44,295 bases of DNA, from positions 1-44,295 of the forward strand of contig UQNC01000010.1 in the NCBI GenBank assembly GCA_900542175.1, read 5' to 3'. The translations under genes and the position numbers were made by a program. Of the stretch, positions 16,128 through 25,062 are shown in pieces. Below the pieces are notes generated by a model that had not been told where the DNA came from, did no database searches, and saw only the letters and a list, made by a program, of their open reading frames with translations. Origin of the DNA: an uncultured Collinsella sp. Lineage in GTDB: Bacteria; Actinomycetota; Coriobacteriia; Coriobacteriales; Coriobacteriaceae. Numbering within the stretch: the first letter of the stretch is position 1; each line of letters begins with the position of its first letter.

Positions 16128-16721
16128 ATGAAAAAGAAGGCCTTTGCGATTCTCACCCTCTGCATGAGTCTTTTTGCCGCAGTTGCCCTGGTGGGTTGCG
16201 GTGGAAGCGGTGGCGCTGCCGGCAGTGGCGGCAGCGGCGGAGCAGAAAAGCCAGCCGTGGATATGAGGACCGACTTCATTTGGTTTAAGGTCGAGGTGCC
16301 CGAGGGCGTCGAAATCACGGACGTCGCAGGCGACACCGCCGATAGGGCCCAGTTTAAGTTCACCGAGAGCGAGCACGCCAGCGATCGCTTCATCCCTGTC
16401 TTCGACTCCGACAAGAACGCCGACGAGCTGTTCGACTACGAGGCCAAATGGAAAGCCAACTTTGAGTGGACCGAGAATGACCCCGTCAAGTACAACGGCA
16501 AGACTTGGCGCAACGCTTCCTATACACACTCGGGCGGCGTGACGACTGAGTACTTCACCGAAGCAGGCGGCGGCAGCGTCTACGTGAGCATCGACAATGT
16601 CGAGGAGCACAAGGACGCCGTCAAGACCATGATGAAGTCTCTGGAGTTTGCCGACGACATCGCCGAAGCCAAGACCGAGGCCATGGACGTCAAGCTCGAC
16701 GATATCGAGATCAAGCGCTAA
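16128..16721 (+). CDS. Lipoprotein of unknown function
   Basis: A 197-residue exported lipoprotein. Signal peptide MKKKAFAILTLCMSLFAAVA ends in lipobox LVGC, then a Gly/Ser-rich linker, then an acidic globular domain of about 155 residues (DFIWFKVEVPEG ... DRFIPVFDSD ... KYNGKTW ... LDDIEIKR). The alternating strands and overall pattern hint at a PsbP/Mog1-like sandwich fold, but I do not recognise a named family. Start: ATG at 16128 with GAGGAGG upstream. It is the intact paralog of the frameshifted gene at 15287-15885, and the two surely arose by tandem duplication. It has its own terminator. Confidence 0.85.
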   Translation: MKKKAFAILTLCMSLFAAVALVGCGGSGGAAGSGGSGGAEKPAVDMRTDFIWFKVEVPEGVEITDVAGDTADRAQFKFTESEHASDRFIPVFDSDKNADELFDYEAKWKANFEWTENDPVKYNGKTWRNASYTHSGGVTTEYFTEAGGGSVYVSIDNVEEHKDAVKTMMKSLEFADDIAEAKTEAMDVKLDDIEIKR

Positions 16722-16792
16722 GCGACTGGCGAGCGCAACGGGAAACACGGTCGCAGTGCAAACAAGCGACGGTACCCCAGCGCTTCGTACCC

Positions 16793-16828
16793 AGGGAGGG
16801 CCGGTAAACCGACCCTCCCTTTCTTATG
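16793..16828 (+). terminator. Terminator after the second lipoprotein gene
   Basis: GGGAGGG (16794-16800) pairs with CCCTCCC (16813-16819), with an inner CGGT/ACCG extension, followed by TTTCTT. Confidence 0.8.
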
Positions 16829-16927
16829 CCGGTAGCCGACGAACGCGAGGATGCCGGACGCCGGAACCGCCCCAAATGTGGCAACAGTACGAAAACGATA
16901 AACACCCCAACACGTCCGCCCACCGAT

Positions 16928-16961
16928 TTATTGCGCCGCGCAGATTATTGCGCCGCGCAGA
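16928..16961. repeat. 17-bp perfect tandem duplication
   Basis: TTATTGCGCCGCGCAGA is present twice head-to-tail (16928-16944 and 16945-16961), 33 nt before a candidate -10 hexamer. It could be a pair of regulator sites or a simple slippage product. Confidence 0.6.
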
Positions 16962-17043
16962 CAATTAAACCAGCATCTTTAAACATCTGGGCAGTATAGT
17001 GACCAAAACTATCGCATAACCGCACCCCGCGAATGGAGGAGTC

Positions 17044-19505
17044 ATGGCCGAACATCATGCCATCAGTCGCCGAGCGTTTACGCTGGGCTTAGGTCTTGCG
17101 GCGCTGTCGCCGCTTGCAAGCCTGCCAGAAACCGCGGCACCGGGCATTCCCCTGCGAGCGGCATTTGCAGACGACACGCCCAAACCGGCGGAGCACCTCG
17201 GTAATTTCGTCATTCGCCTTCGCCCCGCGGGCTATTTTCGCACCACGAGCGTCAACCAAGACGGCAACGTTCGCGGCAACGTCTGCCACCTGTTTAACGA
17301 CGGCACGTCCAGCAAGCTCATCCTTGAGAACGTAACGACCAAGAATGACGATACAAACTGGTATGCTATCCGCACTTGCTCAATTTCGAAGAGCATAAAA
17401 AGACGGGCTACAGCATTTGGTCGGTCGACGACGACTCTGACAAAGATGGAAAGGTCATCCACGTATGGGGCGGCGAGTATGACAACAAGCCCAGCCGCGC
17501 TTTTGCGTTCGAGCGTCAATCAAACGGAACCTATATCATCCGAGACCGCACGGTCGAGAAAGAAACCGAGAAAAAAGACATTAAGTACCTGGCAATAGAA
17601 TCGAACGGCGAAGACCAGGACAACAATAAGATCTGCCATAAGAGTAAGAGCATTCCGTGGGAGCTCGAACTCATCGGTTACGACATGAAAAAGAACGATG
17701 TCACGGTTAGCAGCCTCGACTGGATCACGTACAGCAGCTACGTCGATGGGCCATGTTGGATGAAATACATCGACGACAACAAGTTCCTCGATGAGCTGAG
17801 CATCCCGGGTACGCACGATTCGGGCACCTGCAGCGTGGACAACGACACTGAGCCCCAAACCTCGCTTGCAAAGTGCCAGCAGGATTACATTCCCACGCAG
17901 TTGCTCGAAGGCATTCGCTATTTTGATATCCGACTCGGAAAGGGCGACGACCCCGGTATCGACCACGGGATTTTCTACCTACTCAAAAAAGACGGGAACT
18001 ATCTGCATCTCTCCGATGTCATCGGGTACTTCAAAACGTTTTTGAACGAAAACCCGTCAGAAGCGCTCATCATGCTGGTGTCACGAGGCAACGACGAGGC
18101 TACCGACGAAAGCGTTACGACGGCTTTCGCCAATGTTATGGGCAATAACTCCGATCTGTTCTATACGTCGAGCCATGTCCCCACACTGAACGAGGTGCGC
18201 GGAAAGATCGTCCTGCTGCGTCGATTTAAACTCGCCGGCGACAGCGTAGACGGCCACACGTGGGGCCTCGACCTCACTGAATGGGACGACAAAATCAAGG
18301 CGCATTCCGGAAAGTCCATGTGCCTCGTCCAAGACGCGCGAGGCTTTGAGGCTGCGGGCAATGCGGGTGCCAAAGAGCCCTATTGCACCAAGGTATATGC
18401 CCAAGACCATTACGACTGCACGGGATCCAGTAAGATCGACTGGGTCGATATGGCCCTGAATGCAGCGCCCGATCTCAAGCGCAGTCCCGTAGATATCACT
18501 GCCGAGGACGGGACAACGGCGCAGGTGACGGAGCGCTGCTGGTTTATCAACTACACGAGCTGCACGCAATACAACCCATTTACCGCAGCGCGAGTGGTCG
18601 ACGAGCACCTGTACAAGAGCTCGTATATAAACAATAGCGGAGTTGAGAGCACAAAGGCGGACTGCCGCAAGCACATTGGCATCATTGCGTCCGACTTTGT
18701 TGATGCGGCACTGGCCCGAAGCATCTACCAGCGCAATTACGATACGCAGCACAAGCAGACGGCTTCGTGCTACCTCCCAGCCCGCATGCACATGACATAT
18801 GGCGACTCGCTGAGCGACGCCTCGCTCCAGGACGGCAAGACCGTTGGCGAGGGTCATTTCCGCCTTGTCGACAGCAGCAACGTACTCAACGTGGCGGCTT
18901 CGGGAAGCGCTTTTGCCATCGAATACGTTGATGTCGATGCCTTGGGCAATGAGACCGTTATAGGGCTGCAGGGATCCGTGCCCATCGATATCGATCCGCG
19001 CGTGCTGACGCCTCATTTTGAGGGACTCGAAGGCCTTAAGGCCGGCGAGGACGTGCGCGCCAAGGTCACGGCGCCGCTCGACGGCAAGCTCGAAAACGAT
19101 GCCTGCACGGCCCAACTCGAGTTTATGCACGATGCAAACGGTGCTCCAGGAACGGTGATGGCCGAGGGCGAGGCATTTGCCGCGGGGACGTATTGGGTGC
19201 GTGCGAAAGACCTGTTGGGCGACGCGGCACAGAACTACATGCTCGCCAGCAATGGAGCCGTAAGCTTTACCGTAGCGGCCTCGGGCAGTGCAGGCGGCAC
19301 CGGCAGCGGCACGGGTTCCAACGCAGACGGCGCTGATAAGAATGGTAAGGGCAACAAGGGTAAGGGCTCGGGCGGAAAACTCGCCGACACGGGCGACGGC
19401 TCTGGCATCGCCGCCGGGCTCGCCGCTGCCGCCATGGCGACAACGGTCGCTGGCGCGGCGATGCTTGCCAGTGACCGCGAAAACGCTGGGGACGATAGCG
19501 AATAG
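17044..19505 (+). pseudogene. Frameshifted Tat-exported PI-PLC-like surface protein with ricin-like domain and LADTG
   Basis: The first frame begins at ATG 17044 (GGAGGAG upstream) with a twin-arginine signal, ISRRAFTLGLGLAALSPLA. It runs in sense to NWYAIR near 17373. From 17376 the sense continues in the -1 frame to 19505. One added base near 17374 gives an 820-residue protein. Domains: a ricin-B-like trefoil (GYFRTTSV ... NWYAIR ... YSIWSVDDD ... KYLAI); a PI-PLC X-type catalytic domain with SIPGTHDSG (His near 258) and RYFDIRL ... DHGIFYL (His near 308); C-terminal strand-rich sequence; and a sorting-like tail, LADTG, hydrophobic segment, then DREN with an unusually acidic end. It probably cleaved or bound a lipid or glycolipid at the surface. 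It is a true pseudogene or an assembly error. Confidence 0.82.
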
Positions 19506-19534
19506 GCAAGCCGGCCTTTTAGACACATCGACTC

Positions 19535-19575
19535 AATCGGGGGCGCAGGATACCGTTCTGTGCCCCCGATTTTTA
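19535..19575 (+). terminator. Terminator after the PI-PLC-like gene
   Basis: AATCGGGGGC (from 19535) pairs with GCCCCCGATT (ending 19571), with an inner CAG/CTG pair, followed by TTT on the plus strand. Confidence 0.8.
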
Positions 19576-19599
19576 CCTTGGCCCAAACGCCGCCATAGG

Positions 19600-19869
19600 C
19601 TACATCACCATGTTCAGCGCGTTAACAAACTCCTGGGCCTTCGCACGACTGCTCAGGCTAAAAACACAAGCAGTCAACAGCCTGTTACGCAGAAAAACAT
19701 CGCGGCCTTTGATTCTATTGACGCCCGTGATGTCCTTAAGATAGACAATTTCGGTGTGCTTGCCACCAAAAGCGCCCTTCTTGAGCACCTCGATACGGTT
19801 GGGGTAGATCTTGACGTCTTTAAACCTACCCGAGCCCTTGTCCTGAAACAGCAAGGTGTTGTTGTCCAT
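19600..19869 (-). CDS. Small bacterial PH-like domain protein
   Basis: An 89-residue protein without signal peptide or membrane segment. The pattern of short strands (TLLFQDKGSGRFKDVKIYP, RIEVLKKG, EIVYLKDITGVNRI) ending in a helix (RAKAQEFVNALNMVM) fits a bacterial pleckstrin-homology-like domain. The start at 19869 is chosen for the GGAGTGA 5 nt upstream. An ATG at 19914 without such a site would add 15 residues. It is convergent with the PI-PLC-like gene and divergent from the nuclease gene. The role is unknown. Such domains often act as small adaptors. Confidence 0.65.
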   Translation of the reverse strand: MDNNTLLFQDKGSGRFKDVKIYPNRIEVLKKGAFGGKHTEIVYLKDITGVNRIKGRDVFLRNRLLTACVFSLSSRAKAQEFVNALNMVM

Positions 19870-20036
19870 GCATGTCACTCCCATGGGGTTCGCGAAAGCT
19901 GTCTCTATTGCCAAATTTTAGTCACCGCAAGGCCCCCATGCGAAGTTGCCAGACAGCGCAGCGATTCGTGTCCGTACGAGTCTTTAAACTAAATGCAATA
20001 AAGATGCGTCCTCAAGAGGAAAGTCGGGCGATATTG

Positions 20037-21086
20037 ATGAGTGAACTGGCAAACCGCGGGGAATCGGCAATCGTGCCAGAAGTTTTTTACAAGCAGGTTT
20101 CCTCGATTTTCAACGCCGCTCGCGACAAGGCCTATACCGCCGTTAACTTTGCGATGGTTGAGGCATATTGGGAGATCGGCAAGAGTATTGTTGATGAACA
20201 GGGCGGAGAGGAGCGCGCCAAGTATGGCGATGCACTGATCGACGAACTTGCCGTTAGATTGACTAAGGATTTTGGCAGAGGCTTCAACGCCAGAAGCTTA
20301 AGATACATGCGTCAGTTTTATCTTGCGTTCCCAATTCGGAACGCGCTGCGTTCCGAATTGAATTGGACACATTACCGCAGGTTATCGCGTATAACCAACC
20401 CTGATGCTCGAACATGGTACATGAACGAATGTGCCGATTCTCGCTGGAGCACGCGTCAGCTCGAGCGCCAGATCAACACCATGTTCCGCGAGCGCCTGCT
20501 TGCCAGCAAGGACAAGGAGGCCGTCACCCAGGAAATCCAAAAGAGCGCCCCGGCTCGTCGCCCCGAGGATATCATCCGCGACCCATATGTACTGGAGTTT
20601 TTAGGTTTCTCGGACGATACTGCGTTTCGCGAGAGCGATCTAGAGCAGGCGCTCATCACGCATCTTCAGAAGTTCCTGCTGGAGCTTGGCCGTGGTTTCG
20701 CTTTCGAGGCGCGCCAAAGGCGCATCACCTTTGATGGGCGCCATTTCTATATTGACCTTGTGTTTTACAACTATCTGATGCGCTGCTTCGTGCTCATCGA
20801 CCTTAAGACGGACGATCTTACGCACCAGGACCTGGGCCAGATGCAAATGTATGTGAACTACTACACGCGCGAGCTCATGAACGAAGGCGACAATCCGCCC
20901 ATAGGCATCGTGCTCTGCGCGGACAAAAGCGATTCGATCGTCGAGTACACGCTGCCCGAAGACAACGACCAAGTGTTTGCCGCCAAATACCTGCCGTATC
21001 TTCCAAGCAAGGAAGAGCTGGCGCGCGAGCTGAGTGCCGAGTACCGCGCCATCAACGAAGCGACTAATGGCGAAGCGCAAGGGTAG
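20037..21086 (+). CDS. YhcG/DUF1016-family PD-(D/E)XK nuclease
   Basis: A 349-residue protein of the YhcG family. The N-terminal DUF1016 helical domain shows AYWEIGKSIVDEQ, YGDALIDELA, FNARSLRYMRQFYLAFP and NWTHYRRL. The C-terminal PD-(D/E)XK-like nuclease fold shows VLEFLGF, then FYIDLVFYN and VLIDLKTDDL, supplying the likely catalytic Asp ... Asp-x-Lys set. Family members often accompany restriction-modification or other defence genes, but here it stands alone. The start is uncertain: ATG 20037 has AGAGGAAAG some 13 nt upstream, and ATG 20004 is the in-frame alternative. A perfect 13-bp hairpin lies inside the gene at 20332-20360. Catalytic function and target are inferred from the family. 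Confidence 0.88.
   Translation: MSELANRGESAIVPEVFYKQVSSIFNAARDKAYTAVNFAMVEAYWEIGKSIVDEQGGEERAKYGDALIDELAVRLTKDFGRGFNARSLRYMRQFYLAFPIRNALRSELNWTHYRRLSRITNPDARTWYMNECADSRWSTRQLERQINTMFRERLLASKDKEAVTQEIQKSAPARRPEDIIRDPYVLEFLGFSDDTAFRESDLEQALITHLQKFLLELGRGFAFEARQRRITFDGRHFYIDLVFYNYLMRCFVLIDLKTDDLTHQDLGQMQMYVNYYTRELMNEGDNPPIGIVLCADKSDSIVEYTLPEDNDQVFAAKYLPYLPSKEELARELSAEYRAINEATNGEAQG
20332..20360 (+). repeat. Perfect hairpin inside the YhcG-family gene
   Basis: CAATTCGGAACGC (20332-20344) is mirrored exactly by GCGTTCCGAATTG (20348-20360) with a 3-nt loop. It encodes the conserved region around NALRSELNW and keeps the frame. Confidence 0.6.
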
Positions 21087-21143
21087 CGGCACGTTGCGAC
21101 CGAAACGCCCGCACGCCTGTGAGCCGTCCCGCGCTGCGCTTCC

Positions 21144-22481
21144 CTACTTCCCAAAGACCGCAGCGAGCAAGCCCTTGCGTTTGGGCTTTTCTTCTCGGTA
21201 GGAACCCTCGACGGCGGCTGCAACCTGGCGCGGTTGCTCGCCGCCTCCACGGCGCACGATCTGGTACAGAAACGGCGACTTAACGTATTTGACCTCGATG
21301 GGCGTGGCGTGCACGGTGCTCTCGCCGGACAGATGCAGGCTCGGGTTGAGCGGTGCCACCACATGCGTCTCGCGCTTGTCGCTAAACACCACCGCGGCCG
21401 CGCGGCCCGTCTGGCCGTTCACAGCGATGCGCACTTGCTCGCCGTCGCGGCTGTCCGTCGCCGGACGATCGACAAAGTAGACCGGCACCATCACCAGACC
21501 GTCCTTATGCTTGCGGGCCTTGCGCGCCCAGGTTCGGATGCTCTTTTTATTGAGCCCAAGCACTGCCTCGGCATCGTTGCCGACAATGTCGAGCGCCAAC
21601 TTATCAATGACCACTTGGTCCTTGGTAGACGCATCGACGGAGACAACGCGAAAGTCACCTTCCTGCATGGCCGGGTCAAACGGCCCAACCTTGGCAAAGT
21701 CCCACGGCTCCAAAATGCCCATAAGGCGAACATCCAGATAGTTTGCCCGCGGATACGCCCAGTCGAGCACCTCGTAGTACACCAGGGTTTCCTTGCTCAG
21801 GCCCTTGCCCGGGAAGCTCGCCATCATACGCAGGTCCGCCAGCGCCATGGGGAAATAGAAGAGCATCATGTCGTTTTGGATTGCGTCTTCCACCTCGTGC
21901 CCGGCAAAGACGTCGGGGTACTGACGCACCAGCTGCAGTGCGTTGGCACGCGCCTGCTGCGGCGAGATTTCGCATGGAATACCCTGCTCCGGCACATACT
22001 CCGCACCCACGCCCATGGTCAGACGTTTGCTAAACGTACCGGGCTTGAGCAGGTCGGCAATGCCGATCTTGTTGCCGCAGGACGGGCACTCAAACACACG
22101 CTGCGTTGACTCGCCCTCAAAGGACGCGCCGCAGAAGGGGCAGGGAATGCTCACGTGCGTGGCTTCTTGGAACTCCTGCGCCGTGCCGCGGTCCTCCCAT
22201 AGCAGATGCTCCAGAACCGACTGATTGCGCCAGTGCGAATTAAAGAAATACCAGTCCGGGTCCTCCGGGCGCTCGAGCTGCGACACATGGGTGAGCTTAA
22301 GTAGCCCATCGACAACCGTCAGCGGCGCATGGCGAATGCCCAAAGCGCTCTTGGGCTCCCCCGCATCGGCCTGCCACGGAACGACCGTGCCGCAATAGGC
22401 GCACTCAAAGCTGCGTTTAGCCTGGTGTGAGTACATAGGGCCGCCGCAGTTTTGGCATTTAATGGCAAACATCTCGTCCAT
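21144..22481 (-). CDS. Protein with two zinc ribbons, unknown function
   Basis: A 445-residue cytosolic protein. It has two four-Cys zinc ribbons: Cys9/12/27/30 (CQNCGG ... CAYCG) and Cys114/117/132/135 (CPFCGA ... CPSCGN), similar to TFIIB-type ribbons. A larger domain follows without membrane segments (LMGILEPWDF ... VMVPVYFVD ... RGGGEQPRQ), with a basic end KPKRKGLLAAVFGK. I do not recognise a characterised homolog. The start at 22481 has AAGGAGG 8 nt upstream. An upstream ATG at 22532 lacks a comparable site. It is divergent from the CDF transporter with about 218 bp between, and convergent with the YhcG gene. DNA, RNA or protein binding is possible but not shown. Confidence 0.8.
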   Translation of the reverse strand: MDEMFAIKCQNCGGPMYSHQAKRSFECAYCGTVVPWQADAGEPKSALGIRHAPLTVVDGLLKLTHVSQLERPEDPDWYFFNSHWRNQSVLEHLLWEDRGTAQEFQEATHVSIPCPFCGASFEGESTQRVFECPSCGNKIGIADLLKPGTFSKRLTMGVGAEYVPEQGIPCEISPQQARANALQLVRQYPDVFAGHEVEDAIQNDMMLFYFPMALADLRMMASFPGKGLSKETLVYYEVLDWAYPRANYLDVRLMGILEPWDFAKVGPFDPAMQEGDFRVVSVDASTKDQVVIDKLALDIVGNDAEAVLGLNKKSIRTWARKARKHKDGLVMVPVYFVDRPATDSRDGEQVRIAVNGQTGRAAAVVFSDKRETHVVAPLNPSLHLSGESTVHATPIEVKYVKSPFLYQIVRRGGGEQPRQVAAAVEGSYREEKPKRKGLLAAVFGK

Positions 22482-22699
22482 GGAAACGTCCTCCTTTGCA
22501 CAGGGGCTGTCGACATTAAGTATGTCGAGCAAACTGGCACATGCCCATACCCATGTGGCCCAAAATGGACCACCCAGGCAGACGGGAAGGCCTGCTCGTT
22601 AGCGCGGGCAGACCATTGCTGCATTTTCTGAGCACCGGCGCACGGTGCGCCCATGCGAGCTACACTATCTCCTTAAACATGATTGTGAGGACGACCGCT

Positions 22700-23881
22700 A
22701 TGCTATTTGTAAATCGGCTGGTACATACGCTTGTTCCCGGCAGCGAGGGCGAGCCGGTCGATGCCTCCTGCCGCACCAACGCGGGCTTCGCCGCAAGCCT
22801 CATCTGCATTGGCCTCAACATCACCCTGTGCCTGGCCAAGGGCATCGCAGGCCTGCTCGCCGGCTCCGTCTCCCTCATCGCCGACGCTTTCAACAACCTC
22901 TCCGATGCCTCGAGCAACATCGTGAGCCTGCTCGGGTTCCGCCTTGCCAGCCGCCCTGCAGACGAAGGCCACCCCTATGGCCACGGCCGCTACGAGTACC
23001 TAGCCGGCTTGTTTGTCGCCGTCCTGGTTTGCGCCGTCGGCATCAACCTGATCCTCGAGTCGGTCACTAAGATCATCAAGCCCTCCCCCACCGCCTACAC
23101 GCTGGTCTCCCTAGCCGCTCTCGTCTTGTCCATGCTCGTCAAATTCTGGATGGCCGCATTCAACCGTGCGCTGGGCAACCGTATCGATTCCGAAACACTC
23201 ATCGCCACAGCACAGGACTCCAAAAACGACGTCATCACCTCGGGATCGGTCCTGGCCGCAGCGCTTATTTCGCAGACGACCGGCTTTGACCTTGACGGCT
23301 GGGCGGGCCTGGGCGTGGGCGTCTTCATCTGCATCAGTGGCATGGGCCTGGTGCGCGACGCCATCAGCCCGTTGCTGGGGCAAGCGCCCGACCCCAAGCT
23401 CGTCCAGGCAATCCGCGACAAGATCGTGTCCTATCCGCAGGTCTTGGGCACACACGACCTGATGATGCACGACTACGGCCCCGGTCGTCAGTTTGCCAGC
23501 GCCCACGTGGAGATGCCCGGCGAGGGCGACGCGTTTGAACATCACGAGATCCTGGACACCATCGAGCACGACATCAAGCGCCAGATGGGCATTGACATCA
23601 CGCTGCACTGCGACCCCATCGCGACAACCGGCGATGATTTGCGCGGCTGGGTCAAGCGCGGCATCATGCAGATCGACCCCGCACTCTCCATCCACGACCT
23701 GCACGAGCACGACGGGTTCGTTTCGTTTGACCTGGTGCGTCCCGACGGCTTTGATATATCCGACGAGGAGCTGCTGGAGCTCGTCACGCGCATCGTGCAC
23801 GAGCGCCGGCCCAACGTCTCGTGCGTCGTCACATTTGATTCGGGCTTCAGCTCGCCCGAGCGTCCGGCCGAGCAGCTGTAG
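22700..23881 (+). CDS. Cation diffusion facilitator family transporter
   Basis: A 393-residue CDF transporter exchanging a divalent metal (Mn, Zn, Fe, Co or similar) for protons at the plasma membrane. The six-helix core shows SLIADAFNNLSDASSN (metal site in helix 2), the loop HPYGHGRYEYLAG, and TAQDSKNDVITSGSV (helix 5 site). After the usual cytoplasmic domain (LGTHDLMMHDYGPG) there is an extra C-terminal segment of about 90 residues, a longer tail than in the smallest members. The start at 22700 has GTGAGGA 8 nt upstream. An ATG at 22679 is the alternative. Metal identity is not resolvable here. It is convergent with the next gene, 12 nt between stop codons. Confidence 0.93.
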   Translation: MLFVNRLVHTLVPGSEGEPVDASCRTNAGFAASLICIGLNITLCLAKGIAGLLAGSVSLIADAFNNLSDASSNIVSLLGFRLASRPADEGHPYGHGRYEYLAGLFVAVLVCAVGINLILESVTKIIKPSPTAYTLVSLAALVLSMLVKFWMAAFNRALGNRIDSETLIATAQDSKNDVITSGSVLAAALISQTTGFDLDGWAGLGVGVFICISGMGLVRDAISPLLGQAPDPKLVQAIRDKIVSYPQVLGTHDLMMHDYGPGRQFASAHVEMPGEGDAFEHHEILDTIEHDIKRQMGIDITLHCDPIATTGDDLRGWVKRGIMQIDPALSIHDLHEHDGFVSFDLVRPDGFDISDEELLELVTRIVHERRPNVSCVVTFDSGFSSPERPAEQL

Positions 23882-23893
23882 CCCACTTACCAG

Positions 23894-24883
23894 CTAGTTT
23901 CCCTGCGCGCCCGAGATGCCGTTTTGTAGGGCGTTCCAGGCATCCGTCGCCATGTCGCCCAAGTTCTGAGCGGTGTCGCCCAGGTTCTGAGCCGTATCAC
24001 CCAGCTCTTGGGCCTTATCCCCAAGCTCCTGTGCCTTGTTGCTCAAGTCCTCCAGCGTATTGGAGCTCGAGCCGTCGGTACCGCTTTGGCCGTCGGACGA
24101 GTTGCCCGAGCTGTTCTTGTGCGTGAGCTGAATTTCGAGGTTGCCGTTGTCGTTATAGTAGGCAGAAGTAACGACCCAGTTGGCATCGACGACGGGCGTT
24201 GAGCCATCATCAGTCAGGACCACGGCATTCGAAAGATCGGCGCCGCGCGACTTGAGGATCTTCTTGGCGTTGGACCAGTACTGCCCCGGGATATCGCTCA
24301 GATCGACGGTGCCGGACTGGGTAGTCTCAGTTTGCTCGGCAGCGGTATCGGCCGTTGAACTCCCTCGCTTGTTGAGCATGCCCGACACAATGGCAAACAC
24401 AACCGACAGCGCAAAGAAGATCGCCAGCACGATGAGGATTTTCTTGATCACGCTCGACGAACGCGACGGCTTCTTCTCCTCGTCCTCGCCATATTGCGGA
24501 ATCGACTTGGGGTACTCGCGATACGGCTCGCGCGACTCGTAGCGAGACTGCGCCGTGCGAGGCATATACGTCGTCTGCTGAGGCTGCGGAATGGGATTTT
24601 GCGGCAGGTCATCATAGGGATTCGGCGTCGAGGCGGCATAAGAATCCTGCGGCGCGTAATCAAACGGGTCCGGAGCTGCGTTGCCATAGGGGCCTTGCGA
24701 AGATGCAGCGTAAGAATCCTGCGCCGTGTCGCCATAGCCCATAACCCGGGTGGGCTCGGCAGAAGGCTGCGTCGCGGCGGGGTCGGTATAGCCGGGGTTG
24801 GGAACAACGCGGGTCGCATCGGCGCTATCGCCAGCCTGCGCGGAACCGTAGCCGCCCATCACGGTTGTCTTGTCCTGATCCAT
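23894..24883 (-). CDS. Single-pass membrane protein with PASTA-like segment and AQxLGD repeats
   Basis: A 329-residue protein, not a recognised family. Residues 1-145 are a Pro/Gln/Tyr/Ser-rich cytosolic region with TTVMG, ATRVVP and PTRVMG motifs. Residues 147-170 form one membrane helix (ILIVLAIFFALSVVFAIVS). Outside, about 196-256 (DIPGQYWSNAKKILKSRG ... VVTSAYYND) resemble a PASTA-like module of the kind found in Ser/Thr kinase receptors. Then come a Ser/Asn/Gly linker and four imperfect six-residue units of the type AQELGD/AQNLGD, and a helix. The start at 24883 has AAAGGAA upstream. The Thr-Arg-Val motifs could be kinase/FHA targets, but this is only a guess, and no kinase is in the window. 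Confidence 0.75.
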   Translation of the reverse strand: MDQDKTTVMGGYGSAQAGDSADATRVVPNPGYTDPAATQPSAEPTRVMGYGDTAQDSYAASSQGPYGNAAPDPFDYAPQDSYAASTPNPYDDLPQNPIPQPQQTTYMPRTAQSRYESREPYREYPKSIPQYGEDEEKKPSRSSSVIKKILIVLAIFFALSVVFAIVSGMLNKRGSSTADTAAEQTETTQSGTVDLSDIPGQYWSNAKKILKSRGADLSNAVVLTDDGSTPVVDANWVVTSAYYNDNGNLEIQLTHKNSSGNSSDGQSGTDGSSSNTLEDLSNKAQELGDKAQELGDTAQNLGDTAQNLGDMATDAWNALQNGISGAQGN

Positions 24884-25000
24884 GCAACGATTCCTTTCCG
24901 TCGCGCGTGAGCCTCAAGTTATCCATGCATTCTACCCGCGCAAAAGCCTATGATGGGCAGAGCCCGTCGGTATCTACAAGACATGCGCGGGCCTAAGGAT

Positions 25001-25041
25001 AAAAAAGCCCCGCCGGGCCTTGGGAGCGCGACGGGGCGGGC
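25001..25041 (-). terminator. Terminator after fhs
   Basis: GCCCCG (25007-25012) pairs with CGGGGC (25032-25037). Read on the minus strand the hairpin is followed by TTTTTT (25006-25001). It lies about 25 nt past the fhs stop codon. Confidence 0.8.
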
Positions 25042-25062
25042 AAGCAGCTATGGGCAACAGGC

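Larger units (their letters stand above)
16722..17043 (+). other. Intergenic region with terminator, 17-bp tandem repeat and possible promoter
   Basis: A 322-bp gene-free stretch. After the terminator it contains TGGCAACAGTAC (16879-16890), a 12-mer also present at 13348-13359 in the long inverted-repeat element. A perfect 17-bp tandem duplication follows at 16928-16961, then a TATAGT hexamer (16995-17000) that may be the -10 of the PI-PLC-like gene. The ribosome-binding site GGAGGAG lies just before 17044. Confidence 0.5.
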
